This document shows positions 1 to 7,479 of a stretch of 64,000 nt of DNA, one piece after another. Both the position numbers and the translations under genes were made by a program. The notes beneath the pieces were generated by a model. That model had not been told where the DNA came from. It saw only the letters and a list, made by a program, of their open reading frames with translations, and made no database searches. How positions within the stretch are numbered: the first letter of the stretch is position 1; every line of letters starts with the position of its first letter. The stretch comes from Flavobacteriales bacterium (lineage in GTDB: Bacteria > Bacteroidota > Bacteroidia > Flavobacteriales_E > Vicingaceae). The stretch lies in assembly GCA_905339165.1 (NCBI GenBank), contig CAJPFH010000064.1, positions 1-64,000 of the forward strand. Reading direction: 5' to 3'.

Positions 1-225
1 AAATAAATAACAAAACTCCTTGGGGTTATTGGGGTTAAAACAGGGCATGTGGTAACCTATTGGGTCTGTATCAAATGTTTGTGTTAACCACAAGGCATAT
101 TTGGGTTGAGGAGTATAACAATCTCCATTGCCAATAGGCAGATAGGGGTCTTTTTTGCAGGTAGTAAACAGCAGCAGCCCTAAAAAGGCTGCTGCTGTTA
201 TGGTTATTTTTCTTGTATAAAACAT
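1..225 (-). CDS. Lipoprotein, N-terminal part (runs off the window)
   Basis: Seventy-five codons are visible from the ATG at 225 to the window edge. The N-terminus has a basic n-region, a hydrophobic stretch and a lipobox ending LLLFTTC (Cys23), followed by KKD, so an outer-membrane lipoprotein is expected. The following segment, with CYTPQPKYALWL and CFNPNNPKEF, resembles the start of Bacteroidota lipoproteins that continue into PD40/TolB-like propellers; that resemblance is from memory and not proven. It starts only 4 nt after the stop of the protease gene at 230-3721, so the two are probably cotranscribed. Confidence 0.75.
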   Translation of the reverse strand, partial: MFYTRKITITAAAFLGLLLFTTCKKDPYLPIGNGDCYTPQPKYALWLTQTFDTDPIGYHMPCFNPNNPKEFCYLF

Positions 226-229
226 GGCT

Positions 230-3200
230 TTACTGTTTTATAATTTTTCTTACAAAAGTATCTTCTTCCGTTTTTACTTTCAGCACATACACTCCTTTGG
301 CTAAATCTGCTATATCCAGCACGCTTGTATTTTCCTTGGTAAATGCAGTAAGCAGTATTTTGCCCTCCAGGCTGCTTAGCTCTATTTGTTTGCTACCACT
401 TGTTGTTCCGCTTAGCTGAATGTTCAACACCGTGTTAGCCGGATTAGGGAAAACTGCCATTTCTTTGTCGCTTGTCTTCTCTTCTTCTCCTTGCGGAACA
501 TGGCTTAGGTGTAGGCTGTAAGCCCATTTGGCTGCATCGCCCGGTGCGTTAGGATACCATGTATAAATCATTTGCCAAGGAAAGAATTTCTCTTTAACAA
601 AATAAATATACGCACTTAAAGTAGCCGAACTGCTGTTGTAACTTTCCAATGTAATGTCTGCCCAAGGATTTAATACCAAACTGTTAGACCATAAACTAGA
701 GGAACTGTTGCGTACCCAAGCGTTAAGTATAGAAGCATTTCCAATGTTGTGCGAAATTGTAACCGTTACCTTATACATATCAGCAAGGTACAAACCCGGA
801 GAAAGATTTTGAAGGTAATAATCGTTGGGTACCAACACCGTACAGGCTTGTTGCACTAAGGAAGGATTGCTGATGCTTTGTACCGAAGTTACATGTTTTA
901 CCTCGTAGTCGGGCATATTAATCATGTGCATAGCCTTGCCCGCGTTGATGCGTCCCCAGCCGGATTTTGCATCATAACCGGGTATATAATCTTGATCCCA
1001 TTGTATGTTTTTTATATCATACGCATACTTTTCGAGCACATTTTCTACATCTTCGGGGGCAAGGTTGTTGGCATAACCCTGTTGGGTATTGTGCCGGCTA
1101 AGCATTAAAGAGGCTACTCCCGAAACATGAGGAGCTGCAGCAGAGGTGCCCGAAAATTTTGCAGAGGCAGAAACAGAGCTTTTAGATACCGACATAACAA
1201 TATGGGTATCGCCCGGAGCAATAAAATCCAACCCGTTACCGTACACAGAAAATCCAATTTTTACCCCTGCGGTATCACTTGCACCTACTTTCATTACCCA
1301 TGAATCAAAATAACTGGCCGGATATTTCATGGATGTATTTCCATCATTTCCAGAAGATGCAACAAATGAAACCTGATTCAGATTAGCAAAATGTGCAGCC
1401 TGTTTAAGCATACCACTGCTAGTGGAGAATGCATAGCTATTGTTCATAACATGTAATCCGTAACCATTACTGCTGATACTTGTCGCACCCTTAATGATAG
1501 CACTTGCAACATGCAATGTCAATACTAATTCTGTATAGCCTTGTAAAGATAAACTTAATTTAGCATCTATTAACTCCGTTCCATAGTCATAGCTTCCGCC
1601 TCCATTACCTCCGGAAATACCTGCCACATTTTTTGAATTATTACGTAAGGCTCCAATAATACCGGCAGAGCGTGTTCCATGTCCATGTGAAGAAAGAGTA
1701 TAATTATCATTATTAGGGTCGTTTTTAATGTCTTTATTATTATAAAAATCCCAGCCCCCTTTAATTTTAGATCCGTTCCAGGTATTGCTGCCATCGGTGC
1801 TAAAATCATTGTGTGCCCAGTTAATACCGGAATCATACACGCCCACTTTAATGTAGGAGTTTCCGGTGGAAATATCCCAGGCTGAATCCATATTGATGTG
1901 TGCATTGGAATATTGCTGCGTAGGGTGTAAACTTGCCTGATTACCACCGGTAAACTCAGGGTCATTAGGTAGTGAAGTAAGGAAGCCGATATAGTTCGGT
2001 TCAGCCAGATACACCGTAGGTCGCAAGGTATTTAAAGAGTCGGCTGTTTCCATCACATCTAATCCTGTGGGGAGTTTAACCACAAAGGTAGCCCAAAAAG
2101 GAGGAATTTTTATGGTATCGCCCAGGCGGGTAATAGAAAGGCTGTCGGCAGTGGTCATCCAATCAAAAACCTTAATGGTTTTCGCCCGGCTCAGGTCTAA
2201 GCCCAGTTTTGCATTTATAAGGTTTATGGTGGTGGTGTCAACAAATTCTTCAAGTAAGCCAAATCGTTTGTGTATGCGGTTTACTTCCGTTTTGCTTACT
2301 ACAGCCGAATCAAACATAATTATCAGCTCACGGTCGTTGTAAACGGGGGTGTCGTTGCTGTCTAATACAGGAATGTAGGTATTTTCGTACTCTTCGTAAC
2401 GTATAGTGGCATATTCAAACCCTGTTTGTGTTTGCGATTGTCCGCTTACCAACACCCCACCGAGCGAATCAAGGGCAATATCAAAAGCATGGTCATCACC
2501 ATTTTTTGTACCATTAAAAGCAATGCCCCAAAGCTCTGTGCCGTTAGATTTGTATTTTGTGGTATAAAAATCTTCGGTAGAGCCATTAAAAGAAGAACCT
2601 GTAATATAAACATTGTTGTTTGCATCTACTGCAATGGCACGGGCGGTGTCGGCAGCATTGCCTTCTCCGTTAAAGGTTTTTACCCATTGCTGTGTGCCCG
2701 ATGAGTTGTATTGGATGGTAACATAGTTGGTGCCTTCGGTACTTGTTTCGGAAAAGCCGGTTACTATTACATTTCCGGCATTGTCCACCGCCAGGGCGTT
2801 ACCAACATCGTTCATGGTAGAAGTGCTGTTGTAGTTTGCCGACCAAATTACATTCAGGTTATCGTCTAACTTAACGGTTAAAATATCATAACCTGTGCTG
2901 GCATTAAAAACGGTTCCTGTTAAATAAAAATTACCCGAGGCATCGGTTTGTAAATCGTGTACCTTATCGAAACCAGCCGTACCACCGGTAGAGGTGCTGT
3001 GCGAGATATACGAACCGTTTACAGGGTGGTAAGCAACGTACAGATAATCCCAGTCGGTAACGCCCACTTGTGTAGCTCCGGCAATGGCAAGGCGGGTAGA
3101 AGTAACAATAAGCGAAACGGGTACATCGTGTACATTGTTTAGATCGAACTGTTGGTTTAAAAGCAGAGAACCGGAGTTGTCGTACTTCAGCAATAAAAAA

Positions 3201-3721
3201 TCGGAGCCGTTATTGGCATCTTGTGTAAATGCACTCACATACACGTTGCCCGAAGCATCTACTTGCAGGGAGGTGCCACCATCGTTTAGGGAGGAAGAAC
3301 CGTTGTAAATTTCGTCCCATTGCAAAACACCTGATGCGTTGTATTTTAGTGTAACCACATCGTTGCTATCGTTAGAAGAAGTAAAAACCGAACCGGTAAC
3401 ATATACATTGCCGGAGGCGTCTACCCTTAGGTCGGCAGCGGCATCGTGCCAGCCTCCTGCACCGGCATATACAACGTCCCACAACAAAACGCCCGAAGCG
3501 TTGTATTTGGCAAGATACAAATCGTAATTTCCGTTTTGGTTAAGGGTAGCACCTGCAATATGTGCATTGCCCGAAGCATCGGAACGTACCACCGATTTTT
3601 GAAAAAAAGCTTGGGAGCCTTGATTGTCGTACCAATGCTCGGAAACCATTTGCTGAGCTTGCAGAAAATGGTATGCAAAGATTACCACAAACAGGGCTGA
3701 GATTTTAGATAAAGTTTTCAT
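230..3721 (-). CDS. Subtilisin-like (S8) protease with SBBP beta-propeller repeats and T9SS sorting domain
   Basis: Secreted serine protease of 1163 aa. A signal peptide (MKTLSKISALFVVIFAYHFL, then QAQ) is followed by about seven beta-propeller repeats of the SBBP type, each with a DASGNVYVTG-like core, at residues ~45-440. The S8 catalytic domain follows, with Asp630 (VGVYDSG), His681 (GHGTRSAG) and Ser860 (FSGTSAAAPHVSG), so the triad is intact. The last ~80 residues (FPNPANTVLNIQL to VRKIIKQ) form a type A T9SS sorting domain, predicting outer-membrane export and surface anchoring or release. Propeller-plus-protease fusions suggest that the propeller positions substrate or attaches to the surface. 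It precedes the lipoprotein at 1-225 in the same direction. Confidence 0.95.
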   Translation of the reverse strand: MKTLSKISALFVVIFAYHFLQAQQMVSEHWYDNQGSQAFFQKSVVRSDASGNAHIAGATLNQNGNYDLYLAKYNASGVLLWDVVYAGAGGWHDAAADLRVDASGNVYVTGSVFTSSNDSNDVVTLKYNASGVLQWDEIYNGSSSLNDGGTSLQVDASGNVYVSAFTQDANNGSDFLLLKYDNSGSLLLNQQFDLNNVHDVPVSLIVTSTRLAIAGATQVGVTDWDYLYVAYHPVNGSYISHSTSTGGTAGFDKVHDLQTDASGNFYLTGTVFNASTGYDILTVKLDDNLNVIWSANYNSTSTMNDVGNALAVDNAGNVIVTGFSETSTEGTNYVTIQYNSSGTQQWVKTFNGEGNAADTARAIAVDANNNVYITGSSFNGSTEDFYTTKYKSNGTELWGIAFNGTKNGDDHAFDIALDSLGGVLVSGQSQTQTGFEYATIRYEEYENTYIPVLDSNDTPVYNDRELIIMFDSAVVSKTEVNRIHKRFGLLEEFVDTTTINLINAKLGLDLSRAKTIKVFDWMTTADSLSITRLGDTIKIPPFWATFVVKLPTGLDVMETADSLNTLRPTVYLAEPNYIGFLTSLPNDPEFTGGNQASLHPTQQYSNAHINMDSAWDISTGNSYIKVGVYDSGINWAHNDFSTDGSNTWNGSKIKGGWDFYNNKDIKNDPNNDNYTLSSHGHGTRSAGIIGALRNNSKNVAGISGGNGGGSYDYGTELIDAKLSLSLQGYTELVLTLHVASAIIKGATSISSNGYGLHVMNNSYAFSTSSGMLKQAAHFANLNQVSFVASSGNDGNTSMKYPASYFDSWVMKVGASDTAGVKIGFSVYGNGLDFIAPGDTHIVMSVSKSSVSASAKFSGTSAAAPHVSGVASLMLSRHNTQQGYANNLAPEDVENVLEKYAYDIKNIQWDQDYIPGYDAKSGWGRINAGKAMHMINMPDYEVKHVTSVQSISNPSLVQQACTVLVPNDYYLQNLSPGLYLADMYKVTVTISHNIGNASILNAWVRNSSSSLWSNSLVLNPWADITLESYNSSSATLSAYIYFVKEKFFPWQMIYTWYPNAPGDAAKWAYSLHLSHVPQGEEEKTSDKEMAVFPNPANTVLNIQLSGTTSGSKQIELSSLEGKILLTAFTKENTSVLDIADLAKGVYVLKVKTEEDTFVRKIIKQ

Positions 3722-3797
3722 AAAAATGGGTTTTAAAGGTTAAACAAAAAAATGTTGAGAGAGAAAAAACTCAATACATTAATGCACCTGATTTTAT

Positions 3798-4118
3798 TTA
3801 TATCTTATTTAACTGAAAAGAGTTTTTATGCAAATCGTTTTCTACCGAAAGAACATAAAAACCTTTTTCGAAATCTTCGAGAGGTATTTCAATTATTTTT
3901 TTATTCGAAATGCTACTAAAAATAAAATTGCCCTTATCATCTACAATTTTACAGGTAGCATTTTTACAGTCGAAATCAGTTACATCAATGTAAACCACTT
4001 GAGTTGTGGTATCGTAGTTGATTTTAAAATCGGGCGTTTGTTTTTTGTTTTCTTCCTTCAATCGTTCTGTATCCATAAAAAATATAATTCGGTAGTATTC
4101 GTTTCTAAGGTCATTCAT
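3798..4118 (-). CDS. Small protein resembling an isolated T9SS-type C-terminal domain
   Basis: A 106-aa protein whose second half (YIDVTDFDCKNATCKI, then PLEDFEKGFYVLSV) has the beta-strand pattern and the 'L..F..GFYVLSV' signature of T9SS sorting domains, yet it has no signal peptide. The ATG at 4118 lies inside the end of the upstream 39-aa membrane peptide (ATGAATGA, 8-bp overlap), which supports this start through translational coupling. It may instead be the C-terminal half of one protein separated from its signal anchor by a frameshift. Function unknown. Confidence 0.6.
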   Translation of the reverse strand: MNDLRNEYYRIIFFMDTERLKEENKKQTPDFKINYDTTTQVVYIDVTDFDCKNATCKIVDDKGNFIFSSISNKKIIEIPLEDFEKGFYVLSVENDLHKNSFQLNKI

Positions 4119-4230
4119 TTGCTACCGCATCGGTAGGACTAAACTCAAGCTGCACAACCATAGCCGACAAGATAAGCACCACTATGGCTGCGCAGATGAT
4201 AAGAATATACAATATTCTTTCGTGTTTCAT
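4111..4230 (-). CDS. 39-aa single-span membrane peptide
   Basis: A short reading frame from the ATG at 4230 gives MKHERILYILIICAAIVVLI followed by LSAMVVQLEFSPTDAVANE and stop. It has a charged N-terminus, one hydrophobic span of about 20 residues and an acidic tail. Its stop overlaps the start of the next gene by 8 bp (ATGAATGA), typical of a translationally coupled pair. It may be a genuine small membrane protein, or the signal-anchor portion of a gene whose remainder (3798-4118) has shifted frame. Confidence 0.5.
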   Translation of the reverse strand: MKHERILYILIICAAIVVLILSAMVVQLEFSPTDAVANE

Positions 4231-4259
4231 GAGAAGGATTTTAAATGAGTATCATTTAT

Positions 4260-4568
4260 TTAATTCCATACTTCTTCCAAACAACAGATGCCTGTACTGT
4301 CTATGTACACTATTACCCACATATTGGGGTACTGGGTAGTGGCAATGCGGTTGCAGGTGCCTCTTTCGTTTCTTAAACTGTACACCTGATAACCGAAACT
4401 GTTTAGGTATTGTATTACCTGAGTATCGGTTACCCCACAATTGTTTTTACTTTCTGTTTGTACCTTAGGGATGTTTTCAAGGGCATAGCTTAATGAAGAA
4501 ATACTGAATAGTAAAAGAAAGGCAAGGCCTTTCAAAACATAATTGAATGAGTTGAATTGGTTTTTCAT
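4260..4568 (-). CDS. Small exported protein of unknown function
   Basis: I place the start at the ATG at 4568, not the upstream ATG at 4595, because it yields a clean signal peptide (MKNQFNSFNYVLKGLAFLLL to SLSYA|LEN). The mature part is about 75 aa with four cysteines (NNCGV, GTCNR, GICCLE), which could form disulfides in the periplasm. No family recognised. It is divergent from the TPR-like gene at 4748; the 180 bp between them holds TTTGTTACAC repeats. The 39-aa peptide gene follows 30 nt downstream in the same direction. Confidence 0.65.
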   Translation of the reverse strand: MKNQFNSFNYVLKGLAFLLLFSISSLSYALENIPKVQTESKNNCGVTDTQVIQYLNSFGYQVYSLRNERGTCNRIATTQYPNMWVIVYIDSTGICCLEEVWN

Positions 4569-4611
4569 GGTATGTATTTTTAAAATTTGTACCACGAAAT
4601 ACGAGGTAAAA

Positions 4612-4884
4612 TTTTAATTTTTTTGTTACACTTTTTTCAATTTGTTACACCAAAATGGGCTGTTTTTTGTATTCTGAAATCAGTTATCTATCAGAATTAC
4701 AATTAAATAATTATTAAATTAGCCCACATTTTGTTACACCATATTTTATGAAAGAGTTGCAGAATCTCGTAAAATCCTTATCATCAAAGGAGAAGCGGAT
4801 GATTTCGGATTACCTGAAAGCATACCCCAAAACAAAAGAAGTGCCGAAAATATTGGATTTTTTTAAGCGGATTTCAGCCTTTTC
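4612..4884. repeat. Direct repeat copy 1: control region plus first ~46 codons of TPR-like gene
   Basis: This 273-bp stretch recurs at 7107-7379 with a constant offset of 2495 bp and no gaps, differing at a minority of positions by eye. It covers the whole upstream region of the gene at 4748 and its first 46 codons. The upstream part is as well conserved as the coding part, which suggests a recent duplication, a functional control region, or both. Confidence 0.9.
4622..4740 (+). promoter_or_regulatory. Three TTTGTTACAC direct repeats upstream of the TPR-like gene
   Basis: The decamer TTTGTTACAC occurs at 4622-4631, 4641-4650 and 4730-4739; the second and third are followed by another C. The first two are 19 bp apart, close to two helical turns, and the third ends 8 bp before the ATG at 4748. 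The array is reproduced at 7117, 7136 and 7225 upstream of the truncated second copy. It looks like an operator or activator binding array, possibly autoregulatory; the binding protein is unknown. Confidence 0.5.
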
Positions 4885-5566
4885 GAAAAATGAAAAAAAA
4901 AGTAATTTCTCTGTAAACAGTTTACTATTTAAGGAAAATTCTTCCGGGCGTTTTCGTACTATGAAAACGAGATTAAAACATAAAATTTATGAGTCGCTAT
5001 GTAACGACAACCACATACTCAGACACCCCGGATTAGATGAGAATATAAAACAATCCATACGCCTAAGAAAAAAACTGGTGCAGTTTATTGTGTTGTATAA
5101 TTTAAAAGGAAAATCGGAAATAGCACTAAATCTACTTGATTTCGTAATTAGGAAAGCCAAGGGATATGAGTTATATCCATTACAAGTAGATGCTTTAATG
5201 CATAAAATTGGTTTACTAGACTATTCAAAAGATAAAAAGGAGCAGAAAGAATATTATGCACTTTCTAAAGAACTTACAAATTCTATACGCTCCCTAAGTG
5301 TACAAACGGATGTGTATAATGCCTTTAACAAGCTTCGCATTTACCACGCGGAGGGAAAGCCCACCCGCTTTATTACCCATTACCTTTACCATAGCACAAG
5401 GCATTTGGAAAAAATGGTTAAAGATTCTCACTCCGGTTTAAGCCTGTACTTTTTTTACTTAATGAAAATAAATTATTTCGAAAACATAAAAAAATATACA
5501 CAGGCTGCTAATTATTGTAATAAACTAACGGAGCTTGTAAAAAACACCCCCCTCGGTATATCGTAA
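4748..5566 (+). CDS. TPR-like cytosolic protein, N-terminal part (frameshifted)
   Basis: N-terminal 272 aa of what should be a ~493-aa helical protein; no signal peptide. It starts MKELQNLVKSLSSKEKRMIS, rich in Lys and predicted all-helical, and belongs to a Bacteroidota paralog family without an assigned function. The frame is lost in a run of six C at 5547-5552. Removing one C joins TELVKNTPSVYRKNRLASAYWN and continues into the reading frame that ends at 6230. So either this is a disrupted gene, a slippage-switchable gene, or a sequencing/assembly indel. Its control region carries TTTGTTACAC repeats and is duplicated at 7107. Confidence 0.7.
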   Translation: MKELQNLVKSLSSKEKRMISDYLKAYPKTKEVPKILDFFKRISAFSKNEKKSNFSVNSLLFKENSSGRFRTMKTRLKHKIYESLCNDNHILRHPGLDENIKQSIRLRKKLVQFIVLYNLKGKSEIALNLLDFVIRKAKGYELYPLQVDALMHKIGLLDYSKDKKEQKEYYALSKELTNSIRSLSVQTDVYNAFNKLRIYHAEGKPTRFITHYLYHSTRHLEKMVKDSHSGLSLYFFYLMKINYFENIKKYTQAANYCNKLTELVKNTPLGIS

Positions 5567-5573
5567 AAACCGT

Positions 5574-6230
5574 TTGGCATCGGCTTACTGGAATTCTTCT
5601 GCCATATATATTTATGCCGGAAAATATGATTTAGCCATAGAGCATGCTAAAAAAGCTCTGCTATTATTTCCAGCCCATTCGGTAAACAGCCTTAAGGCTA
5701 TGGAATTTATTTTTTATGCCGCCTTCTACTCTCAAAAATACAAAACAGCCTACAAGTATTTGCTGGCATTGCAACACAGTAAAGTACCCATCGATGAGTT
5801 TGAACAATCGAAATACATTTTTTGGGGAATTTGCCTGCAATTTACCAAAGGAAATTATGCCTCTGCACTTAAACAATTATTACAAAAACAAATTATTTCT
5901 AGGGATAAAATGGGCTGGGATTGGCAATCGCGCATTCTGCAAATACAATGTTTTATAGAACTCCATAAACTGGAAGAGGCTGAAAACGCCATTCAAACCT
6001 TACGCCAATACATTTGGAGAAATGATTTGCTCAACGAAAATGTAAGTAAACGACAAAAGCATATTTATTTCTTATTGCAAAAGCTGGCTAAAAACGGGTT
6101 TCAGTATAAACATATTAAACCTCCATTGAATAAACATCTATTGCTTATTACCAAGCGTAATGCATGGGAGCCGCTTGGTGCAGAACTTATTCCATTCGAT
6201 GTATGGCTGAAAAAGAAATTAAAGAGATGA
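5574..6230 (+). CDS. TPR-like cytosolic protein, C-terminal part (frameshifted)
   Basis: C-terminal ~220 aa of the gene starting at 4748, in the +1 frame after the C6 tract. The opening segment (SAYWNSSAIYIYAGKYDLAI, then EHAKKALLLFP) has the helix-turn-helix spacing and the small/aromatic pattern of tetratricopeptide repeats, and two or three more degenerate repeats follow. No true start codon is convincing here, so it is unlikely to be an independent gene. A strong hairpin terminator overlaps its last codons at 6221-6257. Confidence 0.65.
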   Translation: MASAYWNSSAIYIYAGKYDLAIEHAKKALLLFPAHSVNSLKAMEFIFYAAFYSQKYKTAYKYLLALQHSKVPIDEFEQSKYIFWGICLQFTKGNYASALKQLLQKQIISRDKMGWDWQSRILQIQCFIELHKLEEAENAIQTLRQYIWRNDLLNENVSKRQKHIYFLLQKLAKNGFQYKHIKPPLNKHLLLITKRNAWEPLGAELIPFDVWLKKKLKR

Positions 6231-6257
6231 GCCAACAAAGTTGGCTCATCTCTTTTT
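6221..6257. terminator. Bidirectional intrinsic terminator
   Basis: A perfect 16-bp stem (6221-6236 with 6240-6255) with loop AAA is followed by T residues on the plus strand and by an A/T-rich flank on the other. It ends the TPR-like gene (its stop codon lies in the left arm) and lies 3' of the convergent lipoprotein gene ending at 6273. Confidence 0.9.
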
Positions 6258-6272
6258 AGAAAAAGTTTGTAC

Positions 6273-6512
6273 TTACTTATTTTCTAATTTTTTCGCTTCC
6301 TCGTAGGTCATCATTTCATACTCGCCTGTTTTGGGATTTTTTACTCCCACCGAGTCGGTGGGCAACAATTCAGCACTTGATTCCGAAAAGTTTCCGCTCA
6401 GGGTGTCTTCAATAAAAACCATGTCGTTTTTATCGGTTTCGGTATTGACTGAGTTGTTGCAAGAAGAGAGTATAAAAACAAGAATAATTAAAAGAGAGCT
6501 TGGGGTTTTCAT
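6273..6512 (-). CDS. Small lipoprotein, unknown function
   Basis: 79 aa from the ATG at 6512 (an upstream ATG at 6548 would bury the signal). MKTPSSLLIILVFILSSC is a lipoprotein signal with the lipid-bearing Cys18. The mature part is acidic and ends in GVKNPKTGEYEMMTYEEAKKLENK-like sequence, of a type common in small Bacteroidota lipoproteins. Downstream of the gene at 6556 in the same direction. No known function. Confidence 0.7.
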   Translation of the reverse strand: MKTPSSLLIILVFILSSCNNSVNTETDKNDMVFIEDTLSGNFSESSAELLPTDSVGVKNPKTGEYEMMTYEEAKKLENK

Positions 6513-6555
6513 AGGTTTTGGTTTTAAAGGGTAATACGAATGTGTCAAAAATAAG

Positions 6556-6978
6556 TTATGAACCGGAAAGTACTTTTTTTGCTGTACAAAATTTGTCGCA
6601 ACACGCAGAACAAGTTGTTACAGAATAGCAAATTACCCAACTAAATGTTCCTGAGATATCGCACCACTCACATCTGCATTTAACACTCCCGTCACTATCC
6701 GGCAAATCAGTTTCTATTCTATCTGTGCTTTTATTATATTTTAGAAAATATTGAGAAAAATCCGTGTGCCCAAAGTAAATGTAATTAGAATCTTCATTGT
6801 ATGCTATCCAGCCACCAAAAACACTATCTGCTTCATATGGCATATATACCCATATAGTGTCATCAATTGAGGGATGCCTCATCAAGTCGTTTTGATTCAC
6901 AATGCTTGAACCAATTTTCTGCATCTTTTTTTCGTCTTCTCTTTTATTGCATGCAAATGTTACAAGTAGCAGAAGCAT
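6556..6978 (-). CDS. Lipoprotein with cysteine-rich C-terminus; start codon irregular
   Basis: From the ATG at 6978 the protein is 140 aa and starts MLLLLVTFACNKRED, an unusually short signal with no basic n-region. In the same frame upstream, codons 7008-6979 would read IKKTTLNLSI ahead of it, giving a textbook lipoprotein leader if the ATC at 7006-7008 replaced or served as the start; no ATG, GTG or TTG exists before the in-frame stop. The C-terminal third contains seven Cys (CRCEWC, then CYSVTTCSACCDKFC), suggestive of metal binding or disulfides. Function unknown. Confidence 0.6.
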   Translation of the reverse strand: MLLLLVTFACNKREDEKKMQKIGSSIVNQNDLMRHPSIDDTIWVYMPYEADSVFGGWIAYNEDSNYIYFGHTDFSQYFLKYNKSTDRIETDLPDSDGSVKCRCEWCDISGTFSWVICYSVTTCSACCDKFCTAKKVLSGS

Positions 6979-7106
6979 AATGCTTAAATTTAAAGTTGTT
7001 TTTTTGATAAGATTAGGATTTTAATTTTACCTACTTGTGCAGGGCTTCGGTTTTCCCGCTGTTATGTTGCGGCCGCAAAAAATACAAATCAAACTTCTGC
7101 TAAACT

Positions 7107-7379
7107 TTTTAATTTTTTTGTTACACTTTTTTCAATTTGTTACACCAAAATGGACTGTTTTTTGTATTCTGAAATCAATTATCTATCTGAATTACAATTA
7201 AATAATTATTAAATTAGCCCACATTTTGTTACACCATTATTTATGAAAGAGTTGCAGAATCTCGTAAAATCCTTATCAGCAAAAGAAAAGCGGATGGTTT
7301 TGGAGTACCTGAAAGCATACCCCCAAACAAGAGAAGTGCCGAAAACACTGGATTTTTTTAAGCGGATTTCAGCCTTTTC
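7107..7379. repeat. Direct repeat copy 2 (control region plus gene start)
   Basis: Second copy of the 273-bp repeat at 4612-4884, including all three TTTGTTACAC sites (7117, 7136, 7225) and the first 46 codons of the TPR-like gene. Similarity stops abruptly near 7379, inside the coding region, marking the duplication or deletion junction. Confidence 0.9.
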
Positions 7380-7479
7380 AACAAAAGTAAAGTATAAAAT
7401 TTCTTACAACAAACAAATGTTTCAAAATAAAAAAGATGGCCTTACTAGTGGAATAGAATTTTTAAAATTTTATCAGTAG
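7243..7479 (+). pseudogene. Truncated second copy of the TPR-like gene
   Basis: Starts MKELQNLVKSLSAKEKRMVL, nearly identical to the gene at 4748 for 46 codons, then diverges and stops after 78 codons; the intact relative would be ~493 aa. Its 3' end overlaps the convergent waaA gene by 35 bp. Most likely a remnant left by deletion, although the leading helix and the conserved control region mean a short peptide could still be made. Confidence 0.75.

Noticed and set aside
1570-1965. 131-aa minus-strand frame inside the subtilisin-like gene.
   Set aside because: It overlaps the catalytic domain in another frame, with skewed composition and no signal or motif; a shadow of the protease gene.
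4622-4740. TTTGTTACAC repeats considered as a CRISPR-like array.
   Set aside because: Only three copies with unequal spacing (19 and 89 bp) and short repeat length; they fit a regulatory array instead.
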